Assembly (NCBI GenBank): GCA_028673005.1
Contig: CM054118.1
Location: 60,197,401-60,261,400, forward strand
From: Tanypteryx hageni
Lineage: Eukaryota; Arthropoda; Insecta; Odonata; Petaluridae
Length of the DNA: 64,000 bases
Reading direction: 5' to 3'
Shown: piece after piece, positions 46,563 to 57,597 of the stretch
How the letters are laid out: each line of letters starts with the position of its first letter
Numbering within the stretch: position 1 is the stretch's first letter
The notes under the pieces: model-generated
What the model saw: only the letters and a program-made list of their open reading frames with translations
Told to the model about the DNA's origin: nothing
Databases searched by the model: none
Made by a program: the position numbers and the translations under genes

Positions 46563-47819
46563 TAAAATTATTTTTTACTTTTTAGTCTTATTCCTAATAC
46601 AGAGCACAAGGAAAAGTAATTGCTGATCCCTGTTATAGTACACATAACTTTTTAAAGGTACACATATGACTATCAATTTCATTTTAGGTTGATCAACTTC
46701 AAAAGTACAAATCTGTTACGATCAGGCGGTGCCAGTGTAGCCACTCAAACCTAAAACGGTACGTTTGATTCGACCCGACAAGTCTGAAGTCGGATCTGTA
46801 GGTCGGGTGGGGTCTGATCCGGTTGCAGTGTAGCCGCTCCCTATGGTATTAAATTTATGGCACTTCCTATTCTTCCTCCTTTTCTCTCTTCTTCTCTACC
46901 ATGGAAAAATAGACATATATCTATCTCTCCTCCTCTCCTGTATTGTCTTATACTATTTCGTATTACTTTATATTATTATGTATTGTTTTATATCATATGT
47001 GTAATTTTATATTATTTCCTTCTTTCTTATGTTATGCATGATCCAACAACAATCTCCATATTCATTGTATATATTTCAAGTATATTTCATGTTATTCTGC
47101 CTATTTATTGTATTATATTTCTTGGTTTGCATTATGTTATTACCTATATATGTATTTTTTATTTTATTTTATTTTATGACGGTATACAACGATGCTGTAT
47201 ATACGAACACTTACTGTACATACTCCTTTCTATTTAATGTTGTATTATTATATTATCATATGTACACTATCTAGGGTTTTCGCAGATTTTTCACACCCCC
47301 CTTCTCAGTGGGTGTTTTCCTGTGTGGGTTTTACTAGGGAGGACATGCCTGTTTTACCTAGGTTTTCCCCACAATCTCTAATCTGTCTTTAATTTTATAT
47401 ATATATATATTTTTTACTCTGTATGATTTAGGTATATACTGTTTATGTAATGCGTATTGTAATATCTTACTTTACCATTTCTTATATTTATTATATTGAC
47501 GAAGGGTTAAATGTAAGAATGGACCTTATGGTTTAAATTTCGCCCGAATAAAGACGATTATCTATCTATCTATCCTTCTCTGTCTCCCTCCCTCTAGCTT
47601 CCTTTATCTCTCTCTTCCTCACGATCTTTCCCTCCCTATCTCTCTCTCTCCGTCTCTCAAAAATTGACTTCTTAGTCTCAATCCCCTCCTAATAAGGAAC
47701 ATTATCTATACTATATCTCTCATTCCTTCTCTGTCTCTCTCCTTTCCTTCTTCCTCTCTCCTCTCTCTCTCGTATTAAAGAATTCAAAGCATGCATTCCT
47801 TACGCATATGGTCATCATC
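46563..47819. other. AT-rich DNA with a retroelement-like 3' tail
   Basis: 46900-47400 is very AT-rich with TATTATTTTATA variants. At 47520-47583 the + strand reads GTAAGAATGGACCTTATGG, then CCCGAATAAAGACGATTATC followed by (TATC)n. An AATAAA just ahead of a short tandem tail is how several LINE/SINE 3' ends look, but no coding part is identifiable upstream. CT-rich simple repeats follow to 47780. Confidence 0.45.
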
Positions 47820-48275
47820 ATCATAGGTAGTCTGTCCGTAGACAGGTCCGTGATTATTCATGGTTAAACCTGGTTCTCCATATACTCCTATTTTCCGCTG
47901 TCCTCTTTATATCTTGATAACTCTCTTTCCCTTTCAGATCGTCTATCAGCTGAAACCTTTTCCTACCTCTTTCCCTTTTCCCATCTAGTTTTCCTTCTAA
48001 CACGTCTTTAATCATACTCTCTCTCCTCAGGTAATGTCCAACCCAGTTAGCCTTCCTCTTTCTGATAGTCTGTATAATCATTCGCTTCTCTCCTATTCTT
48101 CGTAGCACTTCATCGTTTTTCATCCTATCTGTCCATTTTATCTTCAGCATTCTCCTCCAAGTCCACATTTCAAAGCTTTCCAAGTATTTGATGTCATTTT
48201 TCCTTAGCGTCCATGTTTCTGCCCCATACAATGCTATACTCCATACGTAGCATTTTATCAACTTCTTGCGCATAT
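47820..48275 (-). mobile_element. RTE-like LINE 3' end, copy 2
   Basis: 5'-truncated LINE on the minus strand with an open C-terminal ORF (next entry) and a 3' UTR that ends in (ATG)n at ~47825-47815. Its last ~210 bp match copy 1 at 20036-20247 and a related subfamily is at 61480-62527. Confidence 0.85.
47854..48273 (-). pseudogene. RTE-like LINE, C-terminal part of the reverse-transcriptase ORF
   Basis: 139 codons open to the stop. The motif order is KCYVWSIALYGAETW, YLESFEMWTWRRMLKIKWTD, NDEVLRRIGEKR, IRKRKANWVGHYLRR and EGKLDGKRERGRKR. This is the conserved C-terminal domain that follows the RT fingers/palm/thumb in RTE-group and related LINE polyproteins, where transposon-derived proteins are often annotated as endonuclease-reverse transcriptase. 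Endonuclease and YADD-containing RT core are missing through 5' truncation. The frame is intact here, so the insertion is not very old. Confidence 0.85.
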
Positions 48276-48301
48276 GGTATTAAGATGAAAATACAAGCTG
48301 G

Positions 48302-48690
48302 AGGTTTAACAATGACACGGTCGGCGAGACAACATGTCGCTAAAAAGCTAAATTTTTCCAATAAATATGTTTTTAACGTAGAAGTTGAGCAATTTTGTAT
48401 CTAAGGCAAAATGTGACCATAAGAATGAGAAAAATAATTTCCTTTTCTTTAAAACAATTCAGGTCCAAATATTGTAGGTCAATTCCTTCTAATTTTAATT
48501 TGCACAAGAGTAAAAGCCTGTAAGTCCAAAAATCGATTTTTACGTGTTACCTTATGGGAAATAGAAATTATCTATTGGAGTCGAATCCGGGTCTTTTTTG
48601 GAATTTTGTTTCGTAAATGGCTTTTACTATAAGAGACAAACATTCCCACCAAATGTCAATCTTCTACCTACTCGGAAAGTTTGTTAAAAA
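48302..48690 (-). repeat. SINE-like repeat family R1, copy 2
   Basis: Aligns with 3403-3795 throughout. The minus-strand B-box-like GGATTCGACTCC is at 48588-48577 (one change from copy 1, in the position that weakens the B box). It begins immediately beside the truncated end of the RTE-like LINE copy 2, which may be chance or a shared insertion event. Confidence 0.75.
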
Positions 48691-50914
48691 TAGTATTACC
48701 ATCAGTCATAAATGAAGTTGTTGCAGACGAAGTAAGAGAAATATAAATAGTATGTATAGATAAGATAAGAATTTTGTCGAATTACAGTACGAAAATTATA
48801 TAATTCAGGAAATTATTCAGTGAGATATCCTAAATTATCAAAGAGTGAAAGTCGTGAATGCGTTGCGTGCCTTGAAGTAAGTTAAAGATTATAGTTTGTT
48901 TGAAGTATGAATCAAACAGTCAAAGCTGATAGATGTTCGTTGTAGATAGCAATTACATATGCGAACCTGAAAGTAATTCAAAAGTAAAGTTGATTTGAAT
49001 AAATAAAAGCTCTTACAAATTGAATATAACATGCGAAGTATAAAGATGAACAAAATGGAATAACGAAATAAATCGGCTCTCGAAGCATCTGTCTATGGTT
49101 TCAATCGAGCAAAAAGGCCTAATCCGGAGGAGACGATAGGAATGGAAAAATAAGGGAAAATTATTTGATCGAGGAAAGGATATGATATTTAGTTAGAAGA
49201 GGGGGTAGAGAGAGGGGGAGGGAGGGAGAGAGAGAGGGGGGGAGGGAGGGAGGGAGGGAGAAGAAGGGAGAGAGGGGGAGGAAGGGCTAGAGAGGGACGG
49301 GGAGGGAGAGCTGGTGATGTAGAGAACGATATACGAGCAAGGCTGGACATTGATAGGATGGAGGATGCATGCAAGGAGACTTAAAAGTTTTTGGAACGAG
49401 AGAACTTGTGAGAAAGATATATGGTCCAAATTAAAATACTACTACAATTTCTGCATTGTTTGTAATTTTTTCTCATATTAAAAAAGAGATATTAACTATA
49501 TAATGGTAGGCCATCCAAAATATTTTGAGTAATTTCAAATTATTAACTCTTAGCAGTGATATTAATTAGTTTTATCTATTATGGAAATCCATATGCATTA
49601 AAAATATATGAAAAGGAATTAGGAAACAATGTAACTTGCGTGTAATAAGAGTGACTAATGTAATATTTAGTAAAAATACCGTACATTGCATATTGTGAAC
49701 GTTATATCTAAATTTATAAAATTTCACAAATGTATCATGCAAATAGGAATATAGTACTTATCTTCTTTCCTTTTGTGCCCTTTGAATAGAAAATAGTAGA
49801 AAGGCGGAGTTCTCTGTGTCCTTCAGCAGACTTGAGAGAGGTTTTTCCCTTTGCGAAGAAGGTTTCCATGTGCACGAGGTATTCTGCTGGCTGTTGCCTT
49901 AGTTCCAAGGGAGGAAAACGCGCTTCATAAGAATCGATGGCCTTTGAAGAGGCATGGGAATAGAAAGTTTACGGAGGAAAATGCGAGGAAAGAAAGAGAA
50001 AATATTACGGAGGAAAAGGAAAGGGGAATCCAGAGGTATAAAGGTTGAAGCATATAAAAGGGCGATGGGGACAAAAAAGATGGGAGTGCTACCTTCTTCT
50101 GGATGCGTTTGCCCAACTAGAGTTGAGCGGGAGGACGAAAAACCTCGGATACTCTTTCGATAATCTTCTCCATCCTCAAAGACCATGATTCATTTACCAA
50201 TCCTTGCAGATCATTTCGATCTCGACTCTTACTTTTTATAAGGGACGGGACATTCGTTTTTCCATCATTCTCCAATTTCTCATCATCCTTTCTTTTTCTG
50301 CATGTAATCTCCTCGCTTACTTGCTTGTCCTTCCCGTGCGCTCACACAAAGATAAGCAAAATTATAGCGCAAGATGAAGTGCCAGCGGTAAATGGAGCAT
50401 TTCGTATAGAAGGAAATGTGTGGAAAAGAAAAATAGACTAACATCCCACGCGTCTTTAGCAGTCACCGTATTGCTGCGCTTATGCATGGAGGCATATTTG
50501 TCGAACACAACAAAAAAAACTAACGGAATTTGCAGAATATTCAAAGGCGTCCTTTACTATATTATTGGCAACAGAATGAATGTTTTACCGACGTTTACTA
50601 GCGTTTTTTGCTTTACGTCGTACTTTTTTTTCCAAAGCAGATTTTCTCTCTCCGCTTCTTTCGACGTGGCATCAGGGGTGTTGAAAAGATAAAATAGACT
50701 CACAAATAAGTATACCAAGAAGTATATATTTAAAATTTATTAGCTATTGTTAGAGAGTTGTTTACTTAACAGTTGGATGTGGATTTGTTCGCTGTTGTCA
50801 ATGATCTTCAATGATAAACGATTTAAGGAGTGTGATGAAATTCAACGGGATATAAGTGAAAGCTTAATTAAAACCTAAGATTATCAGTCATGTAAATAAA
50901 AACTCATGTAGTAA
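48691..50914. other. No gene; (GGGA)n purine tract at 49197-49305
   Basis: The purine-rich tract is ~110 bp of GAGAGGGGGAGGGAGG-type DNA, the only simple repeat in the window that is purine-rich on +. The remaining short frames at 49851-50186 overlap on both strands and are not recognisable. Confidence 0.5.
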
Positions 50915-51035
50915 ACTTCCACTAGACATATTTATTCCGATCTGTTTATCGGATTATCAAAGCATCATCAGACCTGATGATGCTGTAACAAGCGAAACCG
51001 GTCGGAATAAATTTGTCTATTTTTATAGTGGAAAT
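50915..51035. repeat. Inverted repeat flanking a hammerhead-like core
   Basis: The left arm (about 50915-50943, CTTCCACTAGACATATTTATTCCGATC) pairs with the right arm (about 51001-51035, GTCGGAATAAATTTGTCTAT then ATAGTGGAAAT) with a small internal bulge. The right arm begins exactly at the predicted ribozyme cleavage region. Between them a 10-bp perfect palindrome, GCATCATCAG-AC-CTGATGATGC (50962-50983), overlaps the CUGAUGA box and offers a competing fold. Confidence 0.85.
50965..51020 (+). ncRNA. Hammerhead-like ribozyme motif HH4
   Basis: CUGAUGA at 50974-50980 (canonical), an extra U (50981), stem II GCU/AGC (50982-50984 with 50991-50993) around a GUAACA loop, GAA (50994-50996), palindromic ACCGGU (50997-51002) as stem III, and C at 51003 as the cleavage base. 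Cleavage would be between 51003 and 51004. All core bases match the hammerhead consensus apart from the added U. Stem I next to the core is only one or two pairs before a large bulge, then the long inverted-repeat arm. Stem III can pair only with a second molecule. Confidence 0.65.
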
Positions 51036-52902
51036 TTACAACATTCGTTTTTTATGTATATTATGAAATCTTTCCACAAAGTCGAGCATTCCCAAGTGGA
51101 ATTTGTTAACATTATCATTTTCAATTTTCCAAAAAATCATTACTTTATACTTTGTAATAAATTAAAATACTATTATGTAAAAAGTGGATGATTTCTAAGA
51201 ATACAACTTTCTTTACTAGCCGTGTTCAGGCAGTCGGTTTTAACCTCCCGAAATAGTTTAATTTTAACAGAACGTATCTCGTGTACATTTCCAAGAAAAT
51301 GTTGTTTAAAATAATTATGGCTTATTGTAGACTCTCCTTATCCCACAGCTATATTTTACCAGAAATGATAAAAATAAATAAAAACATACATCATTCCATT
51401 TTCTGGAAGTATGAACACTTACAAATCCCAGTCATAAGTTATGTATGAAATATTTCCGAATGATCTCTGATTTTAAATAGAACTTCAACAAACATTTTCA
51501 AGAAATGGAAATATATACAGTCTCACCACAATCCTCAGAAAAGAGGGTCTTCCGTTAATGCGCCATTGTGTCTTCATCGAACCTTTAACTCTCGCGTCTC
51601 TTTTCAAAAAATCCCCATTCCACGCTTTTCCACGCCATATCTCAAGGCGAGGTAACCCCGAAATAAAGCGCGACGCTAAGCAACTCCGACGATCCCAAAC
51701 GTTCCATTCATTTAACGGATTATTCGCTAAGTCGTGGATGACAAGGATCCCATTCGAGTTTAGTGACGGTACAGTGGAAAGAGGGGAAGAGAGAGAAGGG
51801 AGGGAGAAAGGGAGGGGTGAATAGAGGGATAGAGGGAGAAAGAGGAAAATAGGGAGAGCACCAAACTATTTAAGGTCAGAGGGGCCCTTTAAAAAAAATT
51901 AAGTTGCGGGAAGCATGTATTTTATATGTTCATTTTGACATATTAACATTCTTAGATAATGAAGTGCATGAAAACATAGAAATGTTTTTGCAGAAAAACA
52001 TTAGTTATTGCGTTGTATATTTCCTGACACTGAATTTCGTCAGATAGCTTGGCGTATAGAGGGACACATTTTTTAAAGATAATCACGCACTGTCACGCCG
52101 TTGTTTGTTAGCATTGATCTGCACCGTGATTTAGTAATTTTCAGGCTGGAAGTGCCAGATTCAATACGTTGAACCAAAACACGAATTCGATCTAAGAGAA
52201 GCGGATTTCGAAGTGATATTTCTTTACAGACCATAATTTTAGCTGCGATGACCATGGTTTCGATATTGTCTATTTATCGCTAAGCAGCAGCTCATTTGTA
52301 ATAGTCGATATTTGATTTGCGGCATCACATCGTTTTAAGAATGATTTAAAATGAATGTCACCGAATACTTCATCCGAGGAAAGTTAGAAAATCCATTTTC
52401 GAAGTCTTGAGATAATTTATCAAGACATTCAAGACACAAAGTCGGTTTAAGTAACGTACCTCCTGCATTTTATTGAAGGTGAGAGACATGAGGAAAATTA
52501 TCTCCGAGGATCTGATTCGTCCATAATTTGCATTTCTTCAGAAAAGCACGACATGTCCAATCATTTCGATAATACTTTTTCCTCTTGAATTGCGTTCAGC
52601 TTTGACTCGCTTGGAAAATGCAAAAGATAACTCAAGATCTTGTAAAAGCCTATTTTTCACATCTGCAGAAATAAAGCCTCTTGCACACTGACTAGTCCTT
52701 TGCAATTAGACGGAGGATCGAAGTTGAACGAAATGCCTCCCTTCTGTAATGCTTGAAACTTGATCCACTCCGAGGGCAACATCGTCGTATTATTTCGCGG
52801 GCGCCATGTTGGGTTGGACAGGCAGGGAAAAAGCAGAAGGATGGATTAAGGGCACTACATCCGTCCAAACAGGTAACTCCCTACCAACCGCATCCTAGAG
52901 CA
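51036..52902. other. No gene; GA-rich patch 51780-51850
   Basis: AT-rich with short, unrecognisable frames. The purine patch is GAGAGGGAGGGAGAAAGG-like. Confidence 0.5.
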
Positions 52903-53000
52903 CGGGTCGGCAAACTTCGCCTCGCGGACGGCATGCTGCTCCCGAGAGCGCTTCTGGCGGCCCGTGAATCTATGATGAAAAAAATTCATCGGTAAAAGTT
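52903..53000. mobile_element. hAT-type terminus relic (GGTCGGCAAACT type)
   Basis: GGGTCGGCAAACTTCGCCTC then GCGGACGGCATG and TGGCGGCCCGTGAATC resembles the ends of hAT elements of the kind found in many animals (GGTCGGCAAACT…GCGGCCCG). No opposite end or duplication was located; the neighbouring complete hAT starts 180 bp away with different termini. Confidence 0.45.
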
Positions 53001-53170
53001 AACTTATGTAAACAATTTGATATTTATTCATTCAAGTTATGATTTCAAAATATTTTATGATAAAGATTTAGCGGAGTAAATTATTTAGACGATTTCACTA
53101 TTATTAGACCAGGGAATTTCTTGGTGTCTTCCGATTAAACGCACATCTCATGCCTTAAAATGACTTCGAA

Positions 53171-55664
53171 GCATTCACCAGAGCCGGAACTACAAATTTT
53201 GGCGCCTAGGGCGGGCAATAAAAAATGCGACCCTAAAAAAGGTCAATAGTAAACGTTTTTTATCGTTTAGTTTAGGGTATTATTTTAAATTCAAAGATTT
53301 TACAAAAAAAATCTTAAGCATAGGAAAATCATCATTTTCATAAAATAAAATATTTAATTTGTAAAAATTACATTAAATTATAAGTTAACTTTTCGAGCTT
53401 TTATTGCAGCGAAATTGTCAATTACTTTGTCGTAATTTATTTGTTTGTAAAGTGAATGTTCATTTGACGGAATTGCCATGTCAGTTAATTTTTCTTGGGC
53501 AAGAGTAGATCTTCTATACACCTTTATTAATTTTAATTTACTAAATGCTCTTTCACACGATGCCACCGTGACGGGCATAGTCAAAAATATTCTCATTGTC
53601 GCTTCTAAATTGGGATATGATTCTACAAGAGAATATTCATGTATATCTTTGAGGAGATCCAAAGTCGTTGCTGATTCTGGCACTGAAAGAATTGATAACG
53701 CCTGATGCATAAAGCTATCAATTTATAAAGCCATATCTGCTGCATTTAAATATTTTTCATATTTTAATGCCAAATCTGCGCTGAATTTTTGAGTTCAGTC
53801 ACACTCAATGAAAACAATGTAAATCCAGAAAGAAAATCAAAATCTTGAAAATTTCATTAAGTTTTTCATGTCGCTAATTAAGTTCACATAGCACAACATC
53901 CAGCGCACTTTTAATTTCTGTTTCAAACAATTGTTTCGTTGAAACACTGCAGTGTTCATCTTGTGGTTCATAGAGGTGCATACGTTTAACTCGACTTTTT
54001 CATTTTTCAAGAAATTTTGATTCTACATTCATGCTTCCTGCTAATTCTTTAGTTTGTTCAATAATCAAATATATATTATTTTCTCGCACATCCTGTAAAA
54101 CATTACTTAGACCAAGTATTAATGTAATAGCTTGAAAAACAGATAAATGTTTAGTTTGCAAAGATTTATTTATCTTGTCGACATGACTAAGAATATAATT
54201 CCATACCAATAATGTTTATAAAATATTTTAATTTATTTGCTTAACAATATTCGTTGCTGTCTAAACAGTTTCTGTATTGTGCGTTGCAGGATATAATATT
54301 ATGTTTTTAATATACATTCTACATCTTTCATTTGTGTATGCAAAGCTTGAATTGCGCAAGCTCTAGATGTCCAACGAGTATCAGTAAGTGTGTGCTTTTA
54401 AAGTATTTTTTAATACCGACATAAGGGCGGCCCACCTGCTGGTTGAACTAGAAAAAACAATGATAAATTTTTTGAACCAGCCCGAAAAAGGAAACCGTTG
54501 ATATATTTTCAGAGATTGCATTTACACAAGCCAAATTTAAGCTATGCGCCGAGCAAGGGACAAATTTGGCGTACTTGTTTTGTTCTAAAATATACACCTT
54601 TGCATATTCCGGAAATATTTGCCACGTTGTCGTACCCTTGCCCTCGAGCATTTTTAATATCAATGCCGTCTTGTTTCAGTTTATTCATTATTTAGCTGGT
54701 CAAACCGCTACCAGTTTTTTGATTTGTTTCTAAAAAATCGATAAAACTTAGTTCGATCGAAATGTTTGGGCCGTCAATGTAAACATACCTAATAATTTGG
54801 CTCATTTTCTCATGATGAGAGACATCTGGAGTACAATCAAATAATACAGAGTAGTATTTGGACGTTTTGATTCTTGAAATGATCGCATCACGCACAGTTT
54901 TGCCTAGCGATTTGAGAAATTCATCTTGTACCTGATGTGACAAATTGCTAACAGATCCCATTTGCGTTTCATGATATGGTTTTTTAAAAGCACTGCCATA
55001 GAGACTAATTGATGTTGGAGAAAAAGTCCCGAGTTAGAATTACCGATTTTTTCTTTTCCTCGAAGTGGAAGATTATTTTTGCACAAAACAGAATTATGTC
55101 CAAAATAATCTTTAAAATATGCCGCCATTTTTCTATTTTTGAACTGTTTTTCTATGGCATCATCAATACGTTCTCCGACTTTTATTTTCTTTTCTAAGCT
55201 CCTCCGCATCAAAAAATTATCCCGATGAGCTGCTGAATTCTCATTATCAACAATTCTGTTCAAATGCTTCCAGTCGTTGAATCTCTTTAGTCTATAGCGT
55301 ATGCGTGAACGCGCTTCAGGAATATTTTTTTAAAATAAAATGCGTGGGAAGCAAAAAATTGACCTAAACTTTATAGAGTAAATCAACCAATTACGATCAA
55401 CAATTTCACCATTGGATAGTTTCTTTAAAATCCAAACACCAGAAAATTTACGACCCTCTTCTAATGTGGAATCGCGAAAGTCGGCATCTTTGCCTTGTTC
55501 AGGTCCGTACTGAATTATTAACATTCTCATTCTATCTGTAATGTGCGGCCAAGAGGGAGGATCGTTGAAGTTAATTGCAGAAATCATTTTTGCGCCCACC
55601 TCAAATACGGCGCCCGGGGCGAAGGCCTCTGTTGTCCCGCCCTAGCTCCGGCTCGGGCATTCAC
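53171..55664 (-). mobile_element. Complete hAT transposon with 8-bp target-site duplication
   Basis: Element 53179-55656 (2478 bp). The left end CAGAGCCGGAACTA and the right end (read inward) CCGAGCCGGAGCTA match at 12 of 14 bases. Both continue with GGCGCCTAGGGCGGG-like or GGGCGGGAC GC-rich subterminal sequence. Flanks are identical 8-bp repeats GCATTCAC at 53171-53178 and 55657-55664, the exact length expected of hAT. The length also suits an autonomous hAT, so this is a whole but mutated copy rather than a MITE. Confidence 0.92.
53378..55599 (-). pseudogene. hAT transposase, multiply disrupted
   Basis: The minus strand reads in five or six open pieces. N-terminus (55599-55330): TTF-type finger with NFNDPPSWPHITDRMRMLII and FSGVWILKKLSNGEIVDRNW. 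Next (55263-54904): RDNFLMRRSLEKK, LPLRGKEKIG. RNase-H-like core (54961-54448): SKYYSVLFDCTPDVSHHEKM with the first Asp, then FVPCSAHSLNLACVNAI. C-terminal dimerisation domain (53710-53378): VASCERAFSKLKLIKVYRRS with the conserved Glu after Cys, and LTDMAI. Between 54440 and 53710 the frame is broken repeatedly. The order is collinear with a standard hAT protein inside matching TIRs, so this is the element's own dead transposase. Confidence 0.88.
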
Positions 55665-55861
55665 AACTATGAATTTGGCCCGCAATGCTGAAATGGTAGC
55701 CCTCCCTTGCCTTAGAAAGATCTCCTTCTCTAAGAAGGAAACTTTTCTCTCTCAATGTACGACTCCTTTCCCAATCCTGCAATCCCACTTCTCAAGTTAA
55801 ACCAACACCTTCCCCTTCCAGCAGAATATCTTCGCCCCTAAATCTTGATCGATGGAGATAT
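55665..55861. other. No recognisable feature
   Basis: Short interval between the hAT target duplication and the minisatellite. Confidence 0.5.
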
Positions 55862-56060
55862 TTTCCTATCTCCATTTTACTTCTCTCCATTTATCCTCCC
55901 TCCATTTCTTCTCCCTCCATTTCTCCTCCTTCCATTTCTCCTCCCTCCATTTCTCCTCCCTCCATTTCTCCTCCCTCCATTTCTCCTCCCTCCATTTCTC
56001 CTCCCTCCATTTCTCCTTCCTCCATTTCTCCTACCTCCAGTTATCCTCCCTCTAGTTCAC
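55862..56060. repeat. 15-bp minisatellite (CCATTTCTCCTCCCT)n
   Basis: About 12 copies, the central ones identical. As the unit is divisible by three, two + frames read through it as repeated SSLHF and LLPPF pentapeptides. These are artefacts of the period. Confidence 0.95.
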
Positions 56061-57058
56061 CTCCATTTCTCCTCCCGTTCCGCCCTTGGTTCCTCATTGC
56101 CCGATCCTCCTTTATTCTTTATCCGGAGTGATTCTTTTGTTTCTCCCGCCATCTCTCACTCCATCTCTTCTCTCAATCTCCCGTTCCTCCTTCACTCTCC
56201 AAATCCCTCCATCCTCTTCGCCGTCCATTGTTCCATCCTCTCTCCCCTTTAAAACCTAGGATGTGTCCGTAATCCCTTCCGCCTGCTATCTCGCCACGTG
56301 GTTTCGTCGCAATTGCTTTTACGGCCGTCCAGCTCACCGCCATTGAACGAATTACGTCTGTTTACGCTAGGTTTACTCGCTATTCCAACCAATTAATTAC
56401 ATTTTTTTTAAAGAATGCTTACAGTCCAATTTTCCTCTTCGTCGTCACTTATATGAGAATGGAAATTTGCGACGAAAATCCCTGAGGAAAATTATGATTG
56501 GGATGTACAAGTTGGATTTAACTGTTCACGCAATAAATGGATTTTATATAGATTTGAATGGTCGTTTGGTTATTGCCACCTGTTAAATCGATAGCTTCGT
56601 CGCTATTATCGTAGATAAAAATTCTAGAAAATCCCTCGCAAAACATCGCATATTTTGTTTACACGTATTAAATTGTGTAGAAGTGTCAAAGATGTTTCAT
56701 TACATCTCATAATGAGCAAATTCCACAAAGTTGAGCTTGACTTTATTAATGATATCGCATATTTTGTTGACATCGATCGCGAAGACACTTCTGTTAGCAA
56801 ACAACTAAAAATCCGTATATTTCTCTCCCATGCTTTAATATGATTCGTGAGGCATAGATTAAAACATTTATTTGGATAGAGAACAATATTTACTACAAGA
56901 TAGTCTCCCGAGACCAGATAGTTACGACTTATAGTTTTGGGGATAGAAATTCGAGATTCGTCCAATCTTTCGATACCTTTTCATACTTATTTCCCATTAA
57001 GAACGCCTTTGGAATTTCTGTGTATTCCATTTATGGAGTATACTTTTCCATCTTGTTA
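56061..57058. other. No recognisable gene
   Basis: Pyrimidine-rich to ~56260, then AT-rich. A diverged ~40-bp inverted similarity around 56640-56760 (ATCGCATATTTTGTT occurs twice, in the same direction) is the only structure seen. Confidence 0.45.
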
Positions 57059-57597
57059 GGCGCGTTTTGCTTTCAGCATAAGCGCCTATTAGCGTCGGTT
57101 TGTCCGGCCGTCCGAATGTTCGTTCTCAGCTTATACCGAACGGATTTTTATGAAACTTAATATTAAGGACTGACAGTCAAAGAAAAATTAAAAAATCTCA
57201 AAATTCTATCGCGCAAGCCAAACATGGGTACCACTTTAATGGTTACAAATAATGAACTTTCCGTTATATCTCGTAAGTTTTGGTCAAATTAAAATAGTTT
57301 TTAAATTAACTTGTAGAACTGGTAGAGTGTTTCATTTCCTCTACATTTCCTCGAATATTTTAATTTGACCAAAGATTTACGTGATACAACGGAAAGTTCA
57401 ATTTTTGTCAACCATAAAGTGGTACCTCTGATTGGCTTACGTCATTTATTTTTGCGATTTTCTTATTGTCTTTGACTGTTAGTCCTTAATATCAAATTTC
57501 ATAAAAACCGTTCTGTAGAAACCGAGAACGAGCATGCAGACGGACGGACGGACAAACCGACGCTAATAGGCGGTTATGCTGAAAGTGAAACGCGCCC
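57059..57597. mobile_element. Foldback element, ~540 bp
   Basis: The whole interval is an imperfect inverted repeat. The left tip is GGCGCGTTTTGCTTTCAGCA and the right tip, read inward, is GGCGCGTTTCACTTTCAGCA. Inward the arms share CCTATTAGCGTCGGTTTGTC, GGACTGACAGTCAAAG against CTTTGACTGTTAGTCC, and GTGGTACC blocks near 57215 and 57430, with a centre near 57325. It codes for nothing. The tips and the CGGACGGACGGAC motif are common to non-autonomous arthropod foldback elements. I see no convincing target duplication. Confidence 0.85.

Noticed and set aside
46860..47274. 126-residue hydrophobic frame resembling a membrane protein
   Set aside because: Ile/Phe/Tyr/Leu richness follows from TAT/TTT-rich low-complexity DNA; two frames are open over the same bases.
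55845..56252. LLPPF/SSLHF repeat protein
   Set aside because: The 15-bp minisatellite period is divisible by three; open in two frames at once.
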